This document shows positions 25,159 through 34,260 of a DNA stretch of 64,000 nt, piece by piece. Numbering within the stretch: the stretch's first letter is position 1; every line of letters begins with the position of its first letter. The notes under the pieces are model-generated. The model made no database searches and was not told where the DNA came from. It worked only from the letters and a program-made list of their open reading frames with translations. Position numbers and translations under genes: made by a program. This DNA comes from Chryseomicrobium palamuruense (GTDB lineage Bacteria > Bacillota > Bacilli > Bacillales_A > Planococcaceae). The stretch spans positions 62,001 through 126,000 of the forward strand of contig NZ_JBHSEF010000010.1 of the NCBI RefSeq assembly GCF_042649045.1, in the 5' to 3' direction.

Positions 25159-26015
25159 AGAAGACCACTTCAACTTGGAAATTTATAAAAAAGAATCCTG
25201 CTGGAATCCTTGGATTAATCCTTGTAATATTGACCGTAGGAACAGCTTTGTTTGCAGATTGGATTGCTCCGTTTGATCCATCAAAAGCCAGTTTAGGAGC
25301 CAGACTCGATGCACCGTCTTGGACGGCTGAGGGGAGTGAATCAGAATATTTTTTGGGTGGAGACCAGGTAGGACGTGATTTATTAAGTAGAATCATGCAT
25401 GGTGCTCAAATTTCCCTCATGGTTGGATTCTTTGGGGTACTAATTTCACTCGTAATTGGGACAATTCTTGGATTGATTTCTGGATTTTTTGGTAAATGGA
25501 TGGACAATTTCATCATGCGTGTGGCAGATATACAACTTGCCTTCCCGTTTATTTTATTTGCCATAGTTATTATGAGTGTACTAGGAACAGGAATTTGGAA
25601 GATCATTATCATTCTGGGACTAACCTATTGGGTGGGCTTTGCTCGTCTGATTCGTGGGCAAGTCATCTCGCTGAAAGAGCAAGAATTCGTCCATGCCGCG
25701 AGAGCAAGTGGAGGAACAAACTTCACTATAATCAGACGACATATTTTACCGAATGTTATGTCCTCTATTTTAGTTCTAGGAACCATGTATATTGCTGAGT
25801 TTATACTCTTAGAGGCTTCTTTAACATTTTTAGGACTGGGTGTGGATCCTACGATTCCATCTTGGGGTGGGATGTTAGCAGACAGTCGTAACTATGTGAC
25901 GACTGCTTGGTGGACTGCTACGTTTCCTGGAATTGCAATTATGTTAACGGTACTTGGATTTAACTTACTTGGAGATTGGCTACGAGATCGATTCGACCCG
26001 AATATGAAAGTGTAG
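25155..26015 (+). CDS. Oligopeptide/dipeptide ABC transporter permease (DppC type)
   Basis: 286 aa. The N-terminal OppC_N segment KFIKKNPAGILGLILVIL is followed by LGGDQVGRDLLSRIMHGAQISLMVG, the hallmark of DppC/OppC, and the coupling loop FVHAARASGGTNFTIIRRHILPN near residue 190. GTG start at 25155 inside the dppB stop. It is followed after 10 bases by the M14 peptidase-like gene. Confidence 0.93.
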   Translation: MKKTTSTWKFIKKNPAGILGLILVILTVGTALFADWIAPFDPSKASLGARLDAPSWTAEGSESEYFLGGDQVGRDLLSRIMHGAQISLMVGFFGVLISLVIGTILGLISGFFGKWMDNFIMRVADIQLAFPFILFAIVIMSVLGTGIWKIIIILGLTYWVGFARLIRGQVISLKEQEFVHAARASGGTNFTIIRRHILPNVMSSILVLGTMYIAEFILLEASLTFLGLGVDPTIPSWGGMLADSRNYVTTAWWTATFPGIAIMLTVLGFNLLGDWLRDRFDPNMKV

Positions 26016-26025
26016 GTGCACATCT

Positions 26026-28893
26026 ATGATAAACGATCACTTTTGGCTAGATGAGGACCTATATAGGCACTCTTCAGACGGACTCAGAATAGGATTCGAC
26101 CTATATATAAATCTTCCTGAAGATATCATGCCAGTTTCAATTATCGATTTTTGTGCGAGAGCTGGCTTTGAAACCAATGCTTTATCTTTGGATTTTTTTG
26201 AAAAATCGACTCAAAAATTCGAACTTCACTTTATTCAAAGTGATCAAACCATTTTGTCTAAAGCAGGTAATAAATATACAATCTTTTATGAATCAGAGCG
26301 CGAATTAAATGGATTTATTACTAATCTTGCAGCGGTGAGCATGACGGGGAAAGTACAGGACCCCATTAGTATTAGAAGCTTAGATGAAATTTGGAGTTAT
26401 TCTGGCTTTGGGTATTCTCATGAAGCGTCGCCTGAGAGGTCCCTCTCAATGAATATAAAAATTGATCCTTTGTTGGTAGATCGAGAGGGGCTTATATCTT
26501 TAAGTTGTTTTGCAGCTCGAATTAGCTTACTTCATACGCACATACAGTTACCTCTATTGAATGCAGAGGATGAGAGACATATCCTATTTGAAATAAAAGA
26601 ATCAGAAACGAATGAACTGATTCTACAAAAGAGCAATACGTTGCTGCTTGAATGTAACAAGACTAATTTGAGTGCTGTAGTACGTTCCCTAACCACTTCT
26701 AAGCATTGGAGTGAAGGGGGTTCATTTGCTTGGTGGTCCAAAAAAATGGAAATAGACAATAGACTTCAACCTATTGAAATAGATTCTGCCCCTATTCTGC
26801 ATGAAAAGTGGACAAATACAGGAGAAGTAAATGAATTATTGACGTTGATCGACTCAAAGAAAAAGGAATTATCAGGAGAGGTCATCGTATTTATATCGAA
26901 AGATAAAAGAGTACGAGAGTCTTTAGTAGAAAAGCTTCAAACAATAGCGCCGTCAGTTGAAAAGTGGACGATAGTAAATTCGTTTAAGCCGGGGTACTGT
27001 TGGATAGAGGAAACGGTTATACCAGAATTAAAGGATAAAAAAGAATCCATAACTAGTATTAAGGTTGTTGCCAAAAAGGAAGTGCCGACTGATAATTTGG
27101 AACTTCCTATACGGTGGTTGCAAGAGATGTACCCTATCGACCATTTATTAAGTTCTTCCTTTAACCTGCCCCTATCTGATATCAAGTTGGATTTATCAGA
27201 GGCGCAAGATGAAACCTATAGTGTCTATATAAAAACATCTGCAAACTCAGAATGGCGCGAGACACATTCTTTTTCCGTACTTACCTCAACAGTTCCCTAT
27301 GTTGATCATGAAAGAGTAGCAACTCCTACTACTTCAGGGATATTTGTAAGGGGTAACACGAAATGGTCCGAAACCATTCAAACAGATCGAGAACGCTTTT
27401 ATTTGTATTATTTACAGCACATTCTTCCTAAACTTGAGAATCTCGTATTACCAGCGGCTATGGGCCAAGGATATACTAGCCCTTTATTTAAACGAATAGA
27501 AATTGATGTTTGGATGAACGAAGAAGAAAGAGAACTTGGCATCGATCAGGAAAGAATCTCATCACTAGAAGCCCTTCATGAAGACCTCTACTTTAATACG
27601 TTGGATTACTTTGACTATTTGGGGGAGCGTACAACTGGAAAAGGGTATAATGCGCCTGGGGGAATTGTACCCCTTATGCATTTATCTGATGAGACCACGC
27701 CTAAAGCAGAAATTAAGGTATATGGATGGCATCAATGTTCAACTCCTCTACCTATAACAAGCTCTCTATCGTTTACGAATGAAGGGCACTTAGAAACTGC
27801 GAGTATGAACTATGAAAACAAGGTAATAGACGTACCGATTAAACCTTTTGATTCACCGGAAACATCGTATCATCCAGATGTAGATAAAGAACTTACTAAT
27901 CCGAACGTATTCATAAAATATGCAGACTTTTCTTTTGAAGGGCATCCAATTCCGGTATTCGAATGGTTTCAGTCAACTGGAGCAGATTTCGTTTCAACGC
28001 ATAAGCTCTCCATCTATCGGAAAACAATTTTTATTGAAGCCGGTCATCACGCAAACGAGGTTTCAAGTACTCCAGCTGTGTTCGAATTGATTAAGAAGTT
28101 AGACGATAACTACGGTGATACGTGGCGTAGTCACTTAAACATTGTTTCCATACCTGCTAGCAACCCAGATGGGTTTACTTTGCTTCAACGTTTAGTGAAT
28201 GAGCACCCCAAATGGAAACATCACGCGGCGAGATACAACGCAGTGGGTCTGGAATTTGCACACATCCGGTGGCAGGAAACAATTTTTGGTGAAGCTAATG
28301 TGTTTCCAGAAGTGATGCGACGATGGGCACCAGATATCATAATTGATGATCATGGAATTCCAAGTCATGAATGGGTCCAACCTTTTGCAGGATACAATAG
28401 TCCACCTAGATTCCCTGTTTCTTATTTCTTACCGAGTGCCAAGCTATATGGCATTGGAAGAACGGCAGAATGTGAAGAACTTGCTATTCACAAGAGTAAT
28501 TTAAATACACTTGTACATGCAGTGAATGATGAATTCGACAAAACAAAAATAGCAGATATGAACAGATATTGGCGCAATCGATTTGAATTGTACGGTAATA
28601 GATGGTTGCCCGATGTTTTCCCTCTAGAAACAAGTGAAAATATTAACTTCTATACTCAAATGTCAGTTACACCGACCTATTCTGCTGTAGGGATTTTTAG
28701 ATACCCTTCGTGGGTAGCGGCTGATATTATTTCAGAAGCAGCAGACGAGGTAGTATATGATGAAGAATTGCGAGACTGTATTGAGGCGCACTGCATATTT
28801 AATTTTGCCATTGTAAAAAGGATCATCCATGCGGATATACATCCGATTCGTGAAGGGAATAAGTTGTTTAGACAACGACCTTTAAAACTTTAA
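26026..28893 (+). CDS. Large M14-family zinc carboxypeptidase-like protein
   Basis: 955 aa with no signal peptide, so probably cytoplasmic. The C-terminal third (about 640-955) looks like an M14 metallopeptidase: zinc ligands His and Glu in EAGHHANEVSS (near 668), substrate motif IPASNPDG (near 708), and a third His in IIDDHGIPSHEW (near 773). The first 600 residues match no domain I recognise; they hold a section around 430-560 with many aromatic residues. Cotranscribed between the peptide permease and pyroglutamyl peptidase, so it probably trims imported peptides. An amidase or dipeptidyl function is possible. The spacing of the catalytic Glu was not verified. Confidence 0.75.
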   Translation: MINDHFWLDEDLYRHSSDGLRIGFDLYINLPEDIMPVSIIDFCARAGFETNALSLDFFEKSTQKFELHFIQSDQTILSKAGNKYTIFYESERELNGFITNLAAVSMTGKVQDPISIRSLDEIWSYSGFGYSHEASPERSLSMNIKIDPLLVDREGLISLSCFAARISLLHTHIQLPLLNAEDERHILFEIKESETNELILQKSNTLLLECNKTNLSAVVRSLTTSKHWSEGGSFAWWSKKMEIDNRLQPIEIDSAPILHEKWTNTGEVNELLTLIDSKKKELSGEVIVFISKDKRVRESLVEKLQTIAPSVEKWTIVNSFKPGYCWIEETVIPELKDKKESITSIKVVAKKEVPTDNLELPIRWLQEMYPIDHLLSSSFNLPLSDIKLDLSEAQDETYSVYIKTSANSEWRETHSFSVLTSTVPYVDHERVATPTTSGIFVRGNTKWSETIQTDRERFYLYYLQHILPKLENLVLPAAMGQGYTSPLFKRIEIDVWMNEEERELGIDQERISSLEALHEDLYFNTLDYFDYLGERTTGKGYNAPGGIVPLMHLSDETTPKAEIKVYGWHQCSTPLPITSSLSFTNEGHLETASMNYENKVIDVPIKPFDSPETSYHPDVDKELTNPNVFIKYADFSFEGHPIPVFEWFQSTGADFVSTHKLSIYRKTIFIEAGHHANEVSSTPAVFELIKKLDDNYGDTWRSHLNIVSIPASNPDGFTLLQRLVNEHPKWKHHAARYNAVGLEFAHIRWQETIFGEANVFPEVMRRWAPDIIIDDHGIPSHEWVQPFAGYNSPPRFPVSYFLPSAKLYGIGRTAECEELAIHKSNLNTLVHAVNDEFDKTKIADMNRYWRNRFELYGNRWLPDVFPLETSENINFYTQMSVTPTYSAVGIFRYPSWVAADIISEAADEVVYDEELRDCIEAHCIFNFAIVKRIIHADIHPIREGNKLFRQRPLKL

Positions 28894-28909
28894 AGAGAGA
28901 GGTTTTACT

Positions 28910-29539
28910 ATGAAAAAACTATTACTAACAGGCTTCGAACCTTTTTTAAGCTTTTCAGTTAACCCGACGATGAAAATAGTAGAAGAACTGAACGGTCAAA
29001 CAGTAGGAGATTATACAATCGAGGGAAGAGTATTGACAGTTGATTTTGAAAAAACAGGAACTCAATTAATTCAATTAATTGAAGAAGTACAGCCGGATGC
29101 TCTTATTTCTCTAGGTCTAGCTGGTGGCAGATATAAAATTACCCCTGAACGTATTGCGATTAACTTTAATGATGTAGCTGAGACAGATAAAGATAATGCA
29201 GGAAACACGCCTATCGATCAACCGATAATTGAGAGTGGCCCGGCTAGTTATTTAACTACTCTACCTGCCCGTAAAATGATTAATCGATTAATTGAAAATG
29301 GATATCCTGCAGAAATATCTAATTCTGCGGGGACCTATTTATGTAATAACACGATGTATAATGGGCTTCACTACATGCATACAAATAAAAAAAATGTACC
29401 TGCAGGGTTTATCCATATTCCAGCTTCTCATGAGCTTGCACTTGAATATGGGAAGGTCCCAAGTTGGTCTCACAAAGACTTGCTAGAAAGTATAAAAATA
29501 TGTATCGAGGTTTTAAATGATGAACAGCTCTCGAGCTGA
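28910..29539 (+). CDS. pcp: Pyroglutamyl-peptidase I (pyrrolidone-carboxylate peptidase)
   Basis: 209 aa, normal length for the C15 cysteine peptidase family. LLLTGFEPFLSFSVNP opens the fold. The catalytic triad is visible as Glu in GRYKITPERIAINFND (near 84), Cys in SAGTYLCNN (near 145) and His in GFIHIPASHE (near 168). It removes N-terminal pyroglutamate from peptides, delivering 5-oxoproline to the PxpABC enzymes encoded next. ATG behind GAGAGAGG. Its 3' end overlaps pxpB by 23 bases. A close paralogue begins at 63473. Confidence 0.97.
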   Translation: MKKLLLTGFEPFLSFSVNPTMKIVEELNGQTVGDYTIEGRVLTVDFEKTGTQLIQLIEEVQPDALISLGLAGGRYKITPERIAINFNDVAETDKDNAGNTPIDQPIIESGPASYLTTLPARKMINRLIENGYPAEISNSAGTYLCNNTMYNGLHYMHTNKKNVPAGFIHIPASHELALEYGKVPSWSHKDLLESIKICIEVLNDEQLSS

Positions 29540-30230
29540 CCTTACATTTTGGAGAAGTGGTGAAGATTCTCTTTATATCTATTTTGGTACCACCATTTCA
29601 GAAGGAGTATTTAAGAAGGTCGAACAATTAAATTCTTTTTTAGGTTCGTATCCAATTGAAGGAGTAATTGAATGGGTTACTTCCTATACAACGTTAACTA
29701 TCTATTTTGACAGTGCAGTAGTATCTTTTGAAGAACTACAAGAAAAAATTTCTCGGAGCTTTTTAACTATGGAAACCTTCAACGTATCAAAAGAAGATAA
29801 TGTTGTTAAGATCCCCGTATGTTATTCGACAACATATAGTCCAGATATGGACCGTGTCATTGAACACACTGGTTTGAGTAAGCAAGAAATAATTCAAAGA
29901 CATATTCATCCGCTCTACACGGTTTACACAGTGGGTTTCCTTCCAGGGTTTCCGTATTTGGGAGGACTTGATGATGTATTAATTACTCCTCGATTAGCGA
30001 CACCTAGAAGAGTCGTCCCTGCTGGCTCTGTGGGAATCGGAGGCTCCCAGACGGGAGTGTATCCTGTAGAGAATCCAGGGGGATGGAACTTAATAGGAAT
30101 GACACCCGTAAAGTTATACGATCCTGAACGGGAAAATCCTTTTCTATGTAAGCCTGGTGATAGAGTGAGATTTTATGAAATAACAGAAGCACAATACCAA
30201 TCATGGGAGGAGGAGGAGTATGTATATTGA
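29517..30230 (+). CDS. pxpB: 5-oxoprolinase subunit PxpB (KipI family)
   Basis: 237 aa. KipI/AHS1 family with YTVGFLPGFPYLGGLDDVL near residue 140, TPRRVVPAGSVGIGGSQTGV and ENPGGWNLIGMTPV, the conserved core of subunit B. It overlaps pcp upstream and pxpA downstream by about 11 bases, so translation is coupled. With PxpA and PxpC it hydrolyses 5-oxoproline to glutamate using ATP. The kinase-inhibitor role known for B. subtilis KipI is less likely in this enzyme cluster. Confidence 0.95.
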   Translation: MMNSSRADLTFWRSGEDSLYIYFGTTISEGVFKKVEQLNSFLGSYPIEGVIEWVTSYTTLTIYFDSAVVSFEELQEKISRSFLTMETFNVSKEDNVVKIPVCYSTTYSPDMDRVIEHTGLSKQEIIQRHIHPLYTVYTVGFLPGFPYLGGLDDVLITPRLATPRRVVPAGSVGIGGSQTGVYPVENPGGWNLIGMTPVKLYDPERENPFLCKPGDRVRFYEITEAQYQSWEEEEYVY

Positions 30231-30984
30231 TTTAAATGCCGACCTTGGTGAAAGTTACGGCTCATTTCAGGTGGGTAATGACCTAGAAATGTTTAAAACA
30301 ATAACATCTGCCAATATTGCATGTGGATTTCATGCAGGAGATTACACTCACTTAGCGAAAACGGTGGCAAATGCAAAATCCCATAATGTTGCAATTGGTG
30401 CCCATCCAGGATACCCGGACATCCATGGTTTTGGCAGAAGAGATTTTCATTTTTCAAAAGAAGAGATTTACCAAATGATGATCTATCAAATTGGTGCGGT
30501 TAAAGCATTTTGTCAAATCGATGATGTTCACTTACATCATGTAAAACCTCATGGGGCATTATATAACAAGGCTGTTACTGATGATGATACGGCTAGCGCC
30601 ATTGCGAAGGCGATTGCTGATCTTACTCCTACTAGTTTGGTTTATACACTTCCTAATAGCAGGCTTGAGTATTATGCAAACATGTTGGGGTTAAAAGTAG
30701 CTAGAGAAGGATTTGCTGATCGCGCGTATCAAAAGGATGGAACACTAGTACCTAGAAGTATTTCTGGTTCCGTTTTAACTGAGATGGAGGATATCAGTGA
30801 ACAAATCCTTGGTATGATATTTGATAAACGTGTAAAAAGCTTAACTGGAGAATGGGTAGACATTGATGTACAAACGATTTGTTTTCATGGAGATGGTCAA
30901 TCTGCTGATCGATATCTAACTGAAGTGAAACGTATGTTAGAGGCACGTGGTGTCAAAGTTCAACCCGTCTATACGTTTCTATGA
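30220..30984 (+). CDS. pxpA: 5-oxoprolinase subunit PxpA (LamB/YcsF family)
   Basis: 254 aa. It starts DLNADLGESYGSFQVGND, followed by SANIACGFHAGDY, AIGAHPGYPDIHGFGRRDF and VKPHGALYNKA, the diagnostic LamB/YcsF motifs. PxpA is the ring-opening subunit. The ATG lies within the end of pxpB behind GGGAGGAGGAG, and the stop overlaps the pxpC start. Order here is B-A-C. Confidence 0.96.
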   Translation: MYIDLNADLGESYGSFQVGNDLEMFKTITSANIACGFHAGDYTHLAKTVANAKSHNVAIGAHPGYPDIHGFGRRDFHFSKEEIYQMMIYQIGAVKAFCQIDDVHLHHVKPHGALYNKAVTDDDTASAIAKAIADLTPTSLVYTLPNSRLEYYANMLGLKVAREGFADRAYQKDGTLVPRSISGSVLTEMEDISEQILGMIFDKRVKSLTGEWVDIDVQTICFHGDGQSADRYLTEVKRMLEARGVKVQPVYTFL

Positions 30985-31877
30985 AAAAAGTATTTGAAGT
31001 AACCAAAAGTCTTTTGCATTGTTCTTTTCAAGGGGAGAGAAGAATAGGTTTTCGCAAGTTTGGAATTCCCCCGAGTGGCCCTATGGATATGCTTGCATAT
31101 GAAAAAGCCTGTATTTTAGCAGGGGTTCGTATAGGGGAACCTCTTATCGAAATTATTGGAGGGAACTTCTCTCTAAATATACTGGAGGATTGTGAGATAG
31201 CTGTCACTGGCGCTGATCTAAATCACCAATTGGACGGAGAAAAATTTCCTCTTTGGAAGACAATTCGCGTATATAAGGGCCAAACTATTACATTTGGTAA
31301 TCCAGTGAACGGAATGATTGCCTATTTAGCTTTAGTTGGAGGCTATCAAACAAATTGGTATTTGGGTTCCCCATCTACTTATACGAAAGGGAAGTTAGGA
31401 AAAATATTAACAAAGGGAACGATGATTGAGCAAAAGAGCTCAATGAACACAGACTACAAATTATGGTATGCGAAAACGCTCGTGAATAGTCAACGCTCCT
31501 TGTGCCCATCAGTTATACCTACATATATGCCTGAAATAGAAGTGCGATATTGGCCATCTTATCATTCACTAAATTTTTCTGAAGAGCAGCTTCAAACATT
31601 TCAAAACCAACAATATACGTTTAAAACTGGAAATCGAACAGGGTATTTGTTTGATGGGAATCCGATTTATTTAGAAGACGGACATGATATTCCTTCGGAG
31701 GCAACGGAGTTTGGAACGATTCAACTTCCCCCTAATGGAAAACCGATTATTTTAATGTCAGATGCACAGACAATAGGCGGATATGTCACATTAGGAAAAA
31801 TTGATCCTGCTGACCTGTGGAAAATTGCACAATTGAAACCAGGAGGAAAAGTTAGTTTTCACGAGCAACAAATTTAG
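30981..31877 (+). CDS. pxpC: 5-oxoprolinase subunit PxpC (KipA/AHS2 family)
   Basis: 298 aa, somewhat shorter than the roughly 330 aa of KipA. AHS2 features: RKFGIPPSGPMDMLAYEKA, ITGADLNHQLDG-type core (here VTGADLNHQLDGEKFP), LVGGYQTNWYLGSPSTYTKG, and the C-terminal SDAQTIGGYVTLGKI. It overlaps pxpA by 4 bases and is the last gene of the pyroglutamate operon. It partners PxpB in the phosphorylating half of the ATP-dependent oxoprolinase. Confidence 0.94.
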   Translation: MKKVFEVTKSLLHCSFQGERRIGFRKFGIPPSGPMDMLAYEKACILAGVRIGEPLIEIIGGNFSLNILEDCEIAVTGADLNHQLDGEKFPLWKTIRVYKGQTITFGNPVNGMIAYLALVGGYQTNWYLGSPSTYTKGKLGKILTKGTMIEQKSSMNTDYKLWYAKTLVNSQRSLCPSVIPTYMPEIEVRYWPSYHSLNFSEEQLQTFQNQQYTFKTGNRTGYLFDGNPIYLEDGHDIPSEATEFGTIQLPPNGKPIILMSDAQTIGGYVTLGKIDPADLWKIAQLKPGGKVSFHEQQI

Positions 31878-32180
31878 TACGCTACTATGTACTAGTCACT
31901 CGAATAATTTTAGTTAATGTTGAATTCGAAATCATCGCAAAAAAATCCCGTGGCAACCACCGCGGGATTACCTATGCTAACTTATATAAAACAGTCGTCA
32001 AACGACCTTATACTCTAGAAAGTTTTGCTTGAAAAAGGTATTAAAAACTACCTACTACTATCCGTGATGAACTAGTTTTATCCTTGCGGATGCAGGGGCT
32101 TTTTACTTTATTAACTTTTAAAAGCATTTTCACTTTCTCAAAAAATAGTCGACATAATAAAACAAATTATTAAAAAACTC
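31878..32180. other. Intergenic region between the pyroglutamate and hexuronate operons
   Basis: No coding potential seen. It contains a hairpin AATCCCGTGG/CCGCGGGATT (31944-31969) with its A-run on the left, which would terminate only minus-strand transcripts, and a second terminator-like hairpin at 32082-32104. Confidence 0.6.
32082..32104 (+). terminator. Probable terminator downstream of the pyroglutamate operon
   Basis: CCTTGC/GCAGGG (one mismatch) around GGAT, followed by GCTTTTT. It is about 205 bases after the pxpC stop, so the assignment is moderate. Confidence 0.45.
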
Positions 32181-32210
32181 TTGCCAGTTGAAAGGGCTTT
32201 CATTTATACT
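32181..32210 (+). promoter_or_regulatory. Probable sigma-A promoter of the aldonate/hexuronate operon
   Basis: TTGCCA (32181-32186), an 18-base spacer and TATACT (32205-32210). Each hexamer differs from consensus at one position. A LacI-type palindrome covers the region just after the expected start. Confidence 0.6.
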
Positions 32211-32228
32211 AGCAATTAAGCAAGTTAC

Positions 32229-32240
32229 TAAACCGGTTTA
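32229..32240. promoter_or_regulatory. KdgR-type operator
   Basis: TAAACCGGTTTA is a perfect 12-bp palindrome with a central CG, followed by a second half-site-like TAAACCG (32243-32249). It lies about 12 bases past the predicted start of transcription and 36 bases before the LacI gene, a classic autorepression site. Confidence 0.6.
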
Positions 32241-32275
32241 CTAAACCGTTCTAGTTGTAGATGGAGGCAGGTTCA

Positions 32276-33295
32276 ATGAAGAAAGTTACCATGATGGATG
32301 TAGCGAAAGAAGCAGGTGTTTCTAAGAGTACCGTTTCTCAGTACATCAATAATCGCTTTGAATACATGTCTCAAGAAACACGGGAACGTATCGAACAGTC
32401 GATCAAAGATTTAGGCTATATTCCAAACTTCATTGCTAAAAGCCTGAAGCAGAAAAAGACGTCCACCATTGGTGTGATCGTCGCCAATATTCTTCACGCC
32501 TTCTCGACAGAGATTATTCGGTCCATTGAAGATGTGGCGGGCGAACATCATGTTCACGTATTTGTTTGCAATGCAGATGACAATCCAGAAAAAGAGAAAG
32601 AATATATTGAGATGCTACTTGCTAAACAAGTCGATGGGTTAATCATTTTACCGACGGGTGGGAACATTGAATTATATTGCTCACTGAAAAAGATGAAGTT
32701 TCCCATCGTCTTTATGGATAGAAAGATTCAGCCTACGCTCTATCCAACCTTGTTACTCGACAACCATTCGGCTGCGGAACTTGCTGTCACTGAATTGATT
32801 CGGGCAGGGAATAAGCGAATCGGATTCATCAGTTCGACCATCCTTCCACAAGTGACACCACGTATGGAACGTCTCGAAGGGTATCGTCATACACTCATGC
32901 TAAACGATTTACAGGTGAATGAGCAGTGGGTCGTACAAGGGAAAGCGGAGGCTATTCGAGAACAGCTCAGCGAGTTATACGAGTCAGGAAGTTTTCCGGA
33001 TGCCATCTTTACGGCAAACGACTTATCACTCATTGAATTATTGAAGTTCACAAAGCAACATGCTATCCAGATTCCAGAAGATTTGAGAGTGGTCACTATC
33101 GATGATTCACCCTATCTGGATGCGTTCACACCTTCCATTACCGTCGTCAAACAACCGACGTTTGTGATGGGTAAAGAAGCGGCAACATTGTTATTAAAAT
33201 TGATTAAACACCCGATCTTCAAAGAGGAATATGATGCCAAGCGTTTTACGCCAGAGCTGATTAAACGGGAATCCATTCAAATGGAGCGAATATAA
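32276..33295 (+). CDS. kdgR: LacI-family transcriptional regulator (KdgR-like)
   Basis: About 339 aa. HTH residues 1-50: VTMMDVAKEAGVSKSTVSQYINN and TRERIEQSIKDLGYIPN with hinge AKSLKQKKTSTIGVIV. The effector domain shows VDGLIILPTGGN, IGFISSTILPQVTPRMERLEGY and IFTANDLSLIELL. I choose ATG 32276 because GATGGAGG is upstream; ATG 32261 lies inside that ribosome site. The gene directly precedes kdgK, as in the B. subtilis kdgRKAT operon whose LacI-type KdgR responds to 2-keto-3-deoxygluconate. It probably represses this whole operon through the palindrome at 32229. Confidence 0.88.
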   Translation: MKKVTMMDVAKEAGVSKSTVSQYINNRFEYMSQETRERIEQSIKDLGYIPNFIAKSLKQKKTSTIGVIVANILHAFSTEIIRSIEDVAGEHHVHVFVCNADDNPEKEKEYIEMLLAKQVDGLIILPTGGNIELYCSLKKMKFPIVFMDRKIQPTLYPTLLLDNHSAAELAVTELIRAGNKRIGFISSTILPQVTPRMERLEGYRHTLMLNDLQVNEQWVVQGKAEAIREQLSELYESGSFPDAIFTANDLSLIELLKFTKQHAIQIPEDLRVVTIDDSPYLDAFTPSITVVKQPTFVMGKEAATLLLKLIKHPIFKEEYDAKRFTPELIKRESIQMERI

Positions 33296-34252
33296 ATGGT
33301 ATCAAAACTAAAAGTGCTCACTATTGGTGATGCAATGATCACAATGAATCCAACATCCACCGGCCCTCTCCGCTTCGTCTCGACATTCGAACGGAAAGTA
33401 GGCGGAGCAGAACTAAACTTCGCCATCGGATGTGCACGACTTGGACTCGATACGGCCTGGGTCAGTCGGTTAGGCGACGATGAATTTGGTCGCGTAATTT
33501 ATAACTTTGCACGAGGTGAAGGTGTTGATGTAGACCACGTCGAATTTGTCGAAGGCCATCCGACCTCCATCAACTTTAAAGAGATTCGTGAAGATGGTTC
33601 AGGGAAGACGTTTTATTACCGCTACCACTCACCTGTACTCTCGTTTACGAAAGAACAGTTTACGAAAGAGATGTTTAATCAAGTTGATGTTCTTCATATT
33701 TCTGGCGTGTTTATGGCAATTGATCCACAGAATGTCGAATTGATTCAGCATGTAGTAAAACTCGCGAAAGAATCCAATACAACTGTATCATTTGATCCGA
33801 ATCTACGCTTAAAACTTTGGACCATTGAAGATGCACGAGCGGCATATGCACCTCTATGGGATCATGTGGATATCGTATTAACGGGTCTGGATGAAATCGA
33901 CTTGCTGCTAGGTCACAATGATAAAGAAAAACTTGCAGCATTTAGCAAGAGGCATCACATTCAAGACTTCGTCATTAAAGACGGCGCAAACGGGTCGATG
34001 CTCTTTACCAATGACGAATGGATTCACGTCTCTCCATTTAAAGTTCAACCGATTGATACAGTGGGTGCTGGAGATGGCTTCGATGCCGCCTACATCTATA
34101 GTTACTTGAACCAACTTTCACCTGCTGAACGCTTACGTGTAGCAAATGGTGCTGGCGCATTAGTGACAACAGTTTCAGGGGACAATGAAGGGCTGCCTTA
34201 TCTAGACGAACTAAACCGATTTATCAATCAAGAATCAGTCATAGAACGGTAG
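33296..34252 (+). CDS. kdgK: 2-keto-3-deoxygluconate kinase (PfkB family)
   Basis: 318 aa ribokinase-fold sugar kinase. KVLTIGDAMITMNP at the N-terminus, GGAELNFAIGCARLGLDTAWVSRLG near residue 33, and the ATP/anion-hole signature DTVGAGDGFDAAYIYSYL near 254 with its catalytic Asp. The ATG follows the regulator stop with no gap. Context (KDPG aldolase, mannonate dehydratase) indicates phosphorylation of 2-keto-3-deoxygluconate to KDPG in the cytoplasm. Confidence 0.9.
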   Translation: MVSKLKVLTIGDAMITMNPTSTGPLRFVSTFERKVGGAELNFAIGCARLGLDTAWVSRLGDDEFGRVIYNFARGEGVDVDHVEFVEGHPTSINFKEIREDGSGKTFYYRYHSPVLSFTKEQFTKEMFNQVDVLHISGVFMAIDPQNVELIQHVVKLAKESNTTVSFDPNLRLKLWTIEDARAAYAPLWDHVDIVLTGLDEIDLLLGHNDKEKLAAFSKRHHIQDFVIKDGANGSMLFTNDEWIHVSPFKVQPIDTVGAGDGFDAAYIYSYLNQLSPAERLRVANGAGALVTTVSGDNEGLPYLDELNRFINQESVIER

Positions 34253-34260
34253 GTGGACTT

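Noticed and set aside
31944..31969. Hairpin downstream of pxpC as its terminator
   Set aside because: The A/T run is on the left side, so it would stop only minus-strand transcription, and no minus-strand gene ends there.
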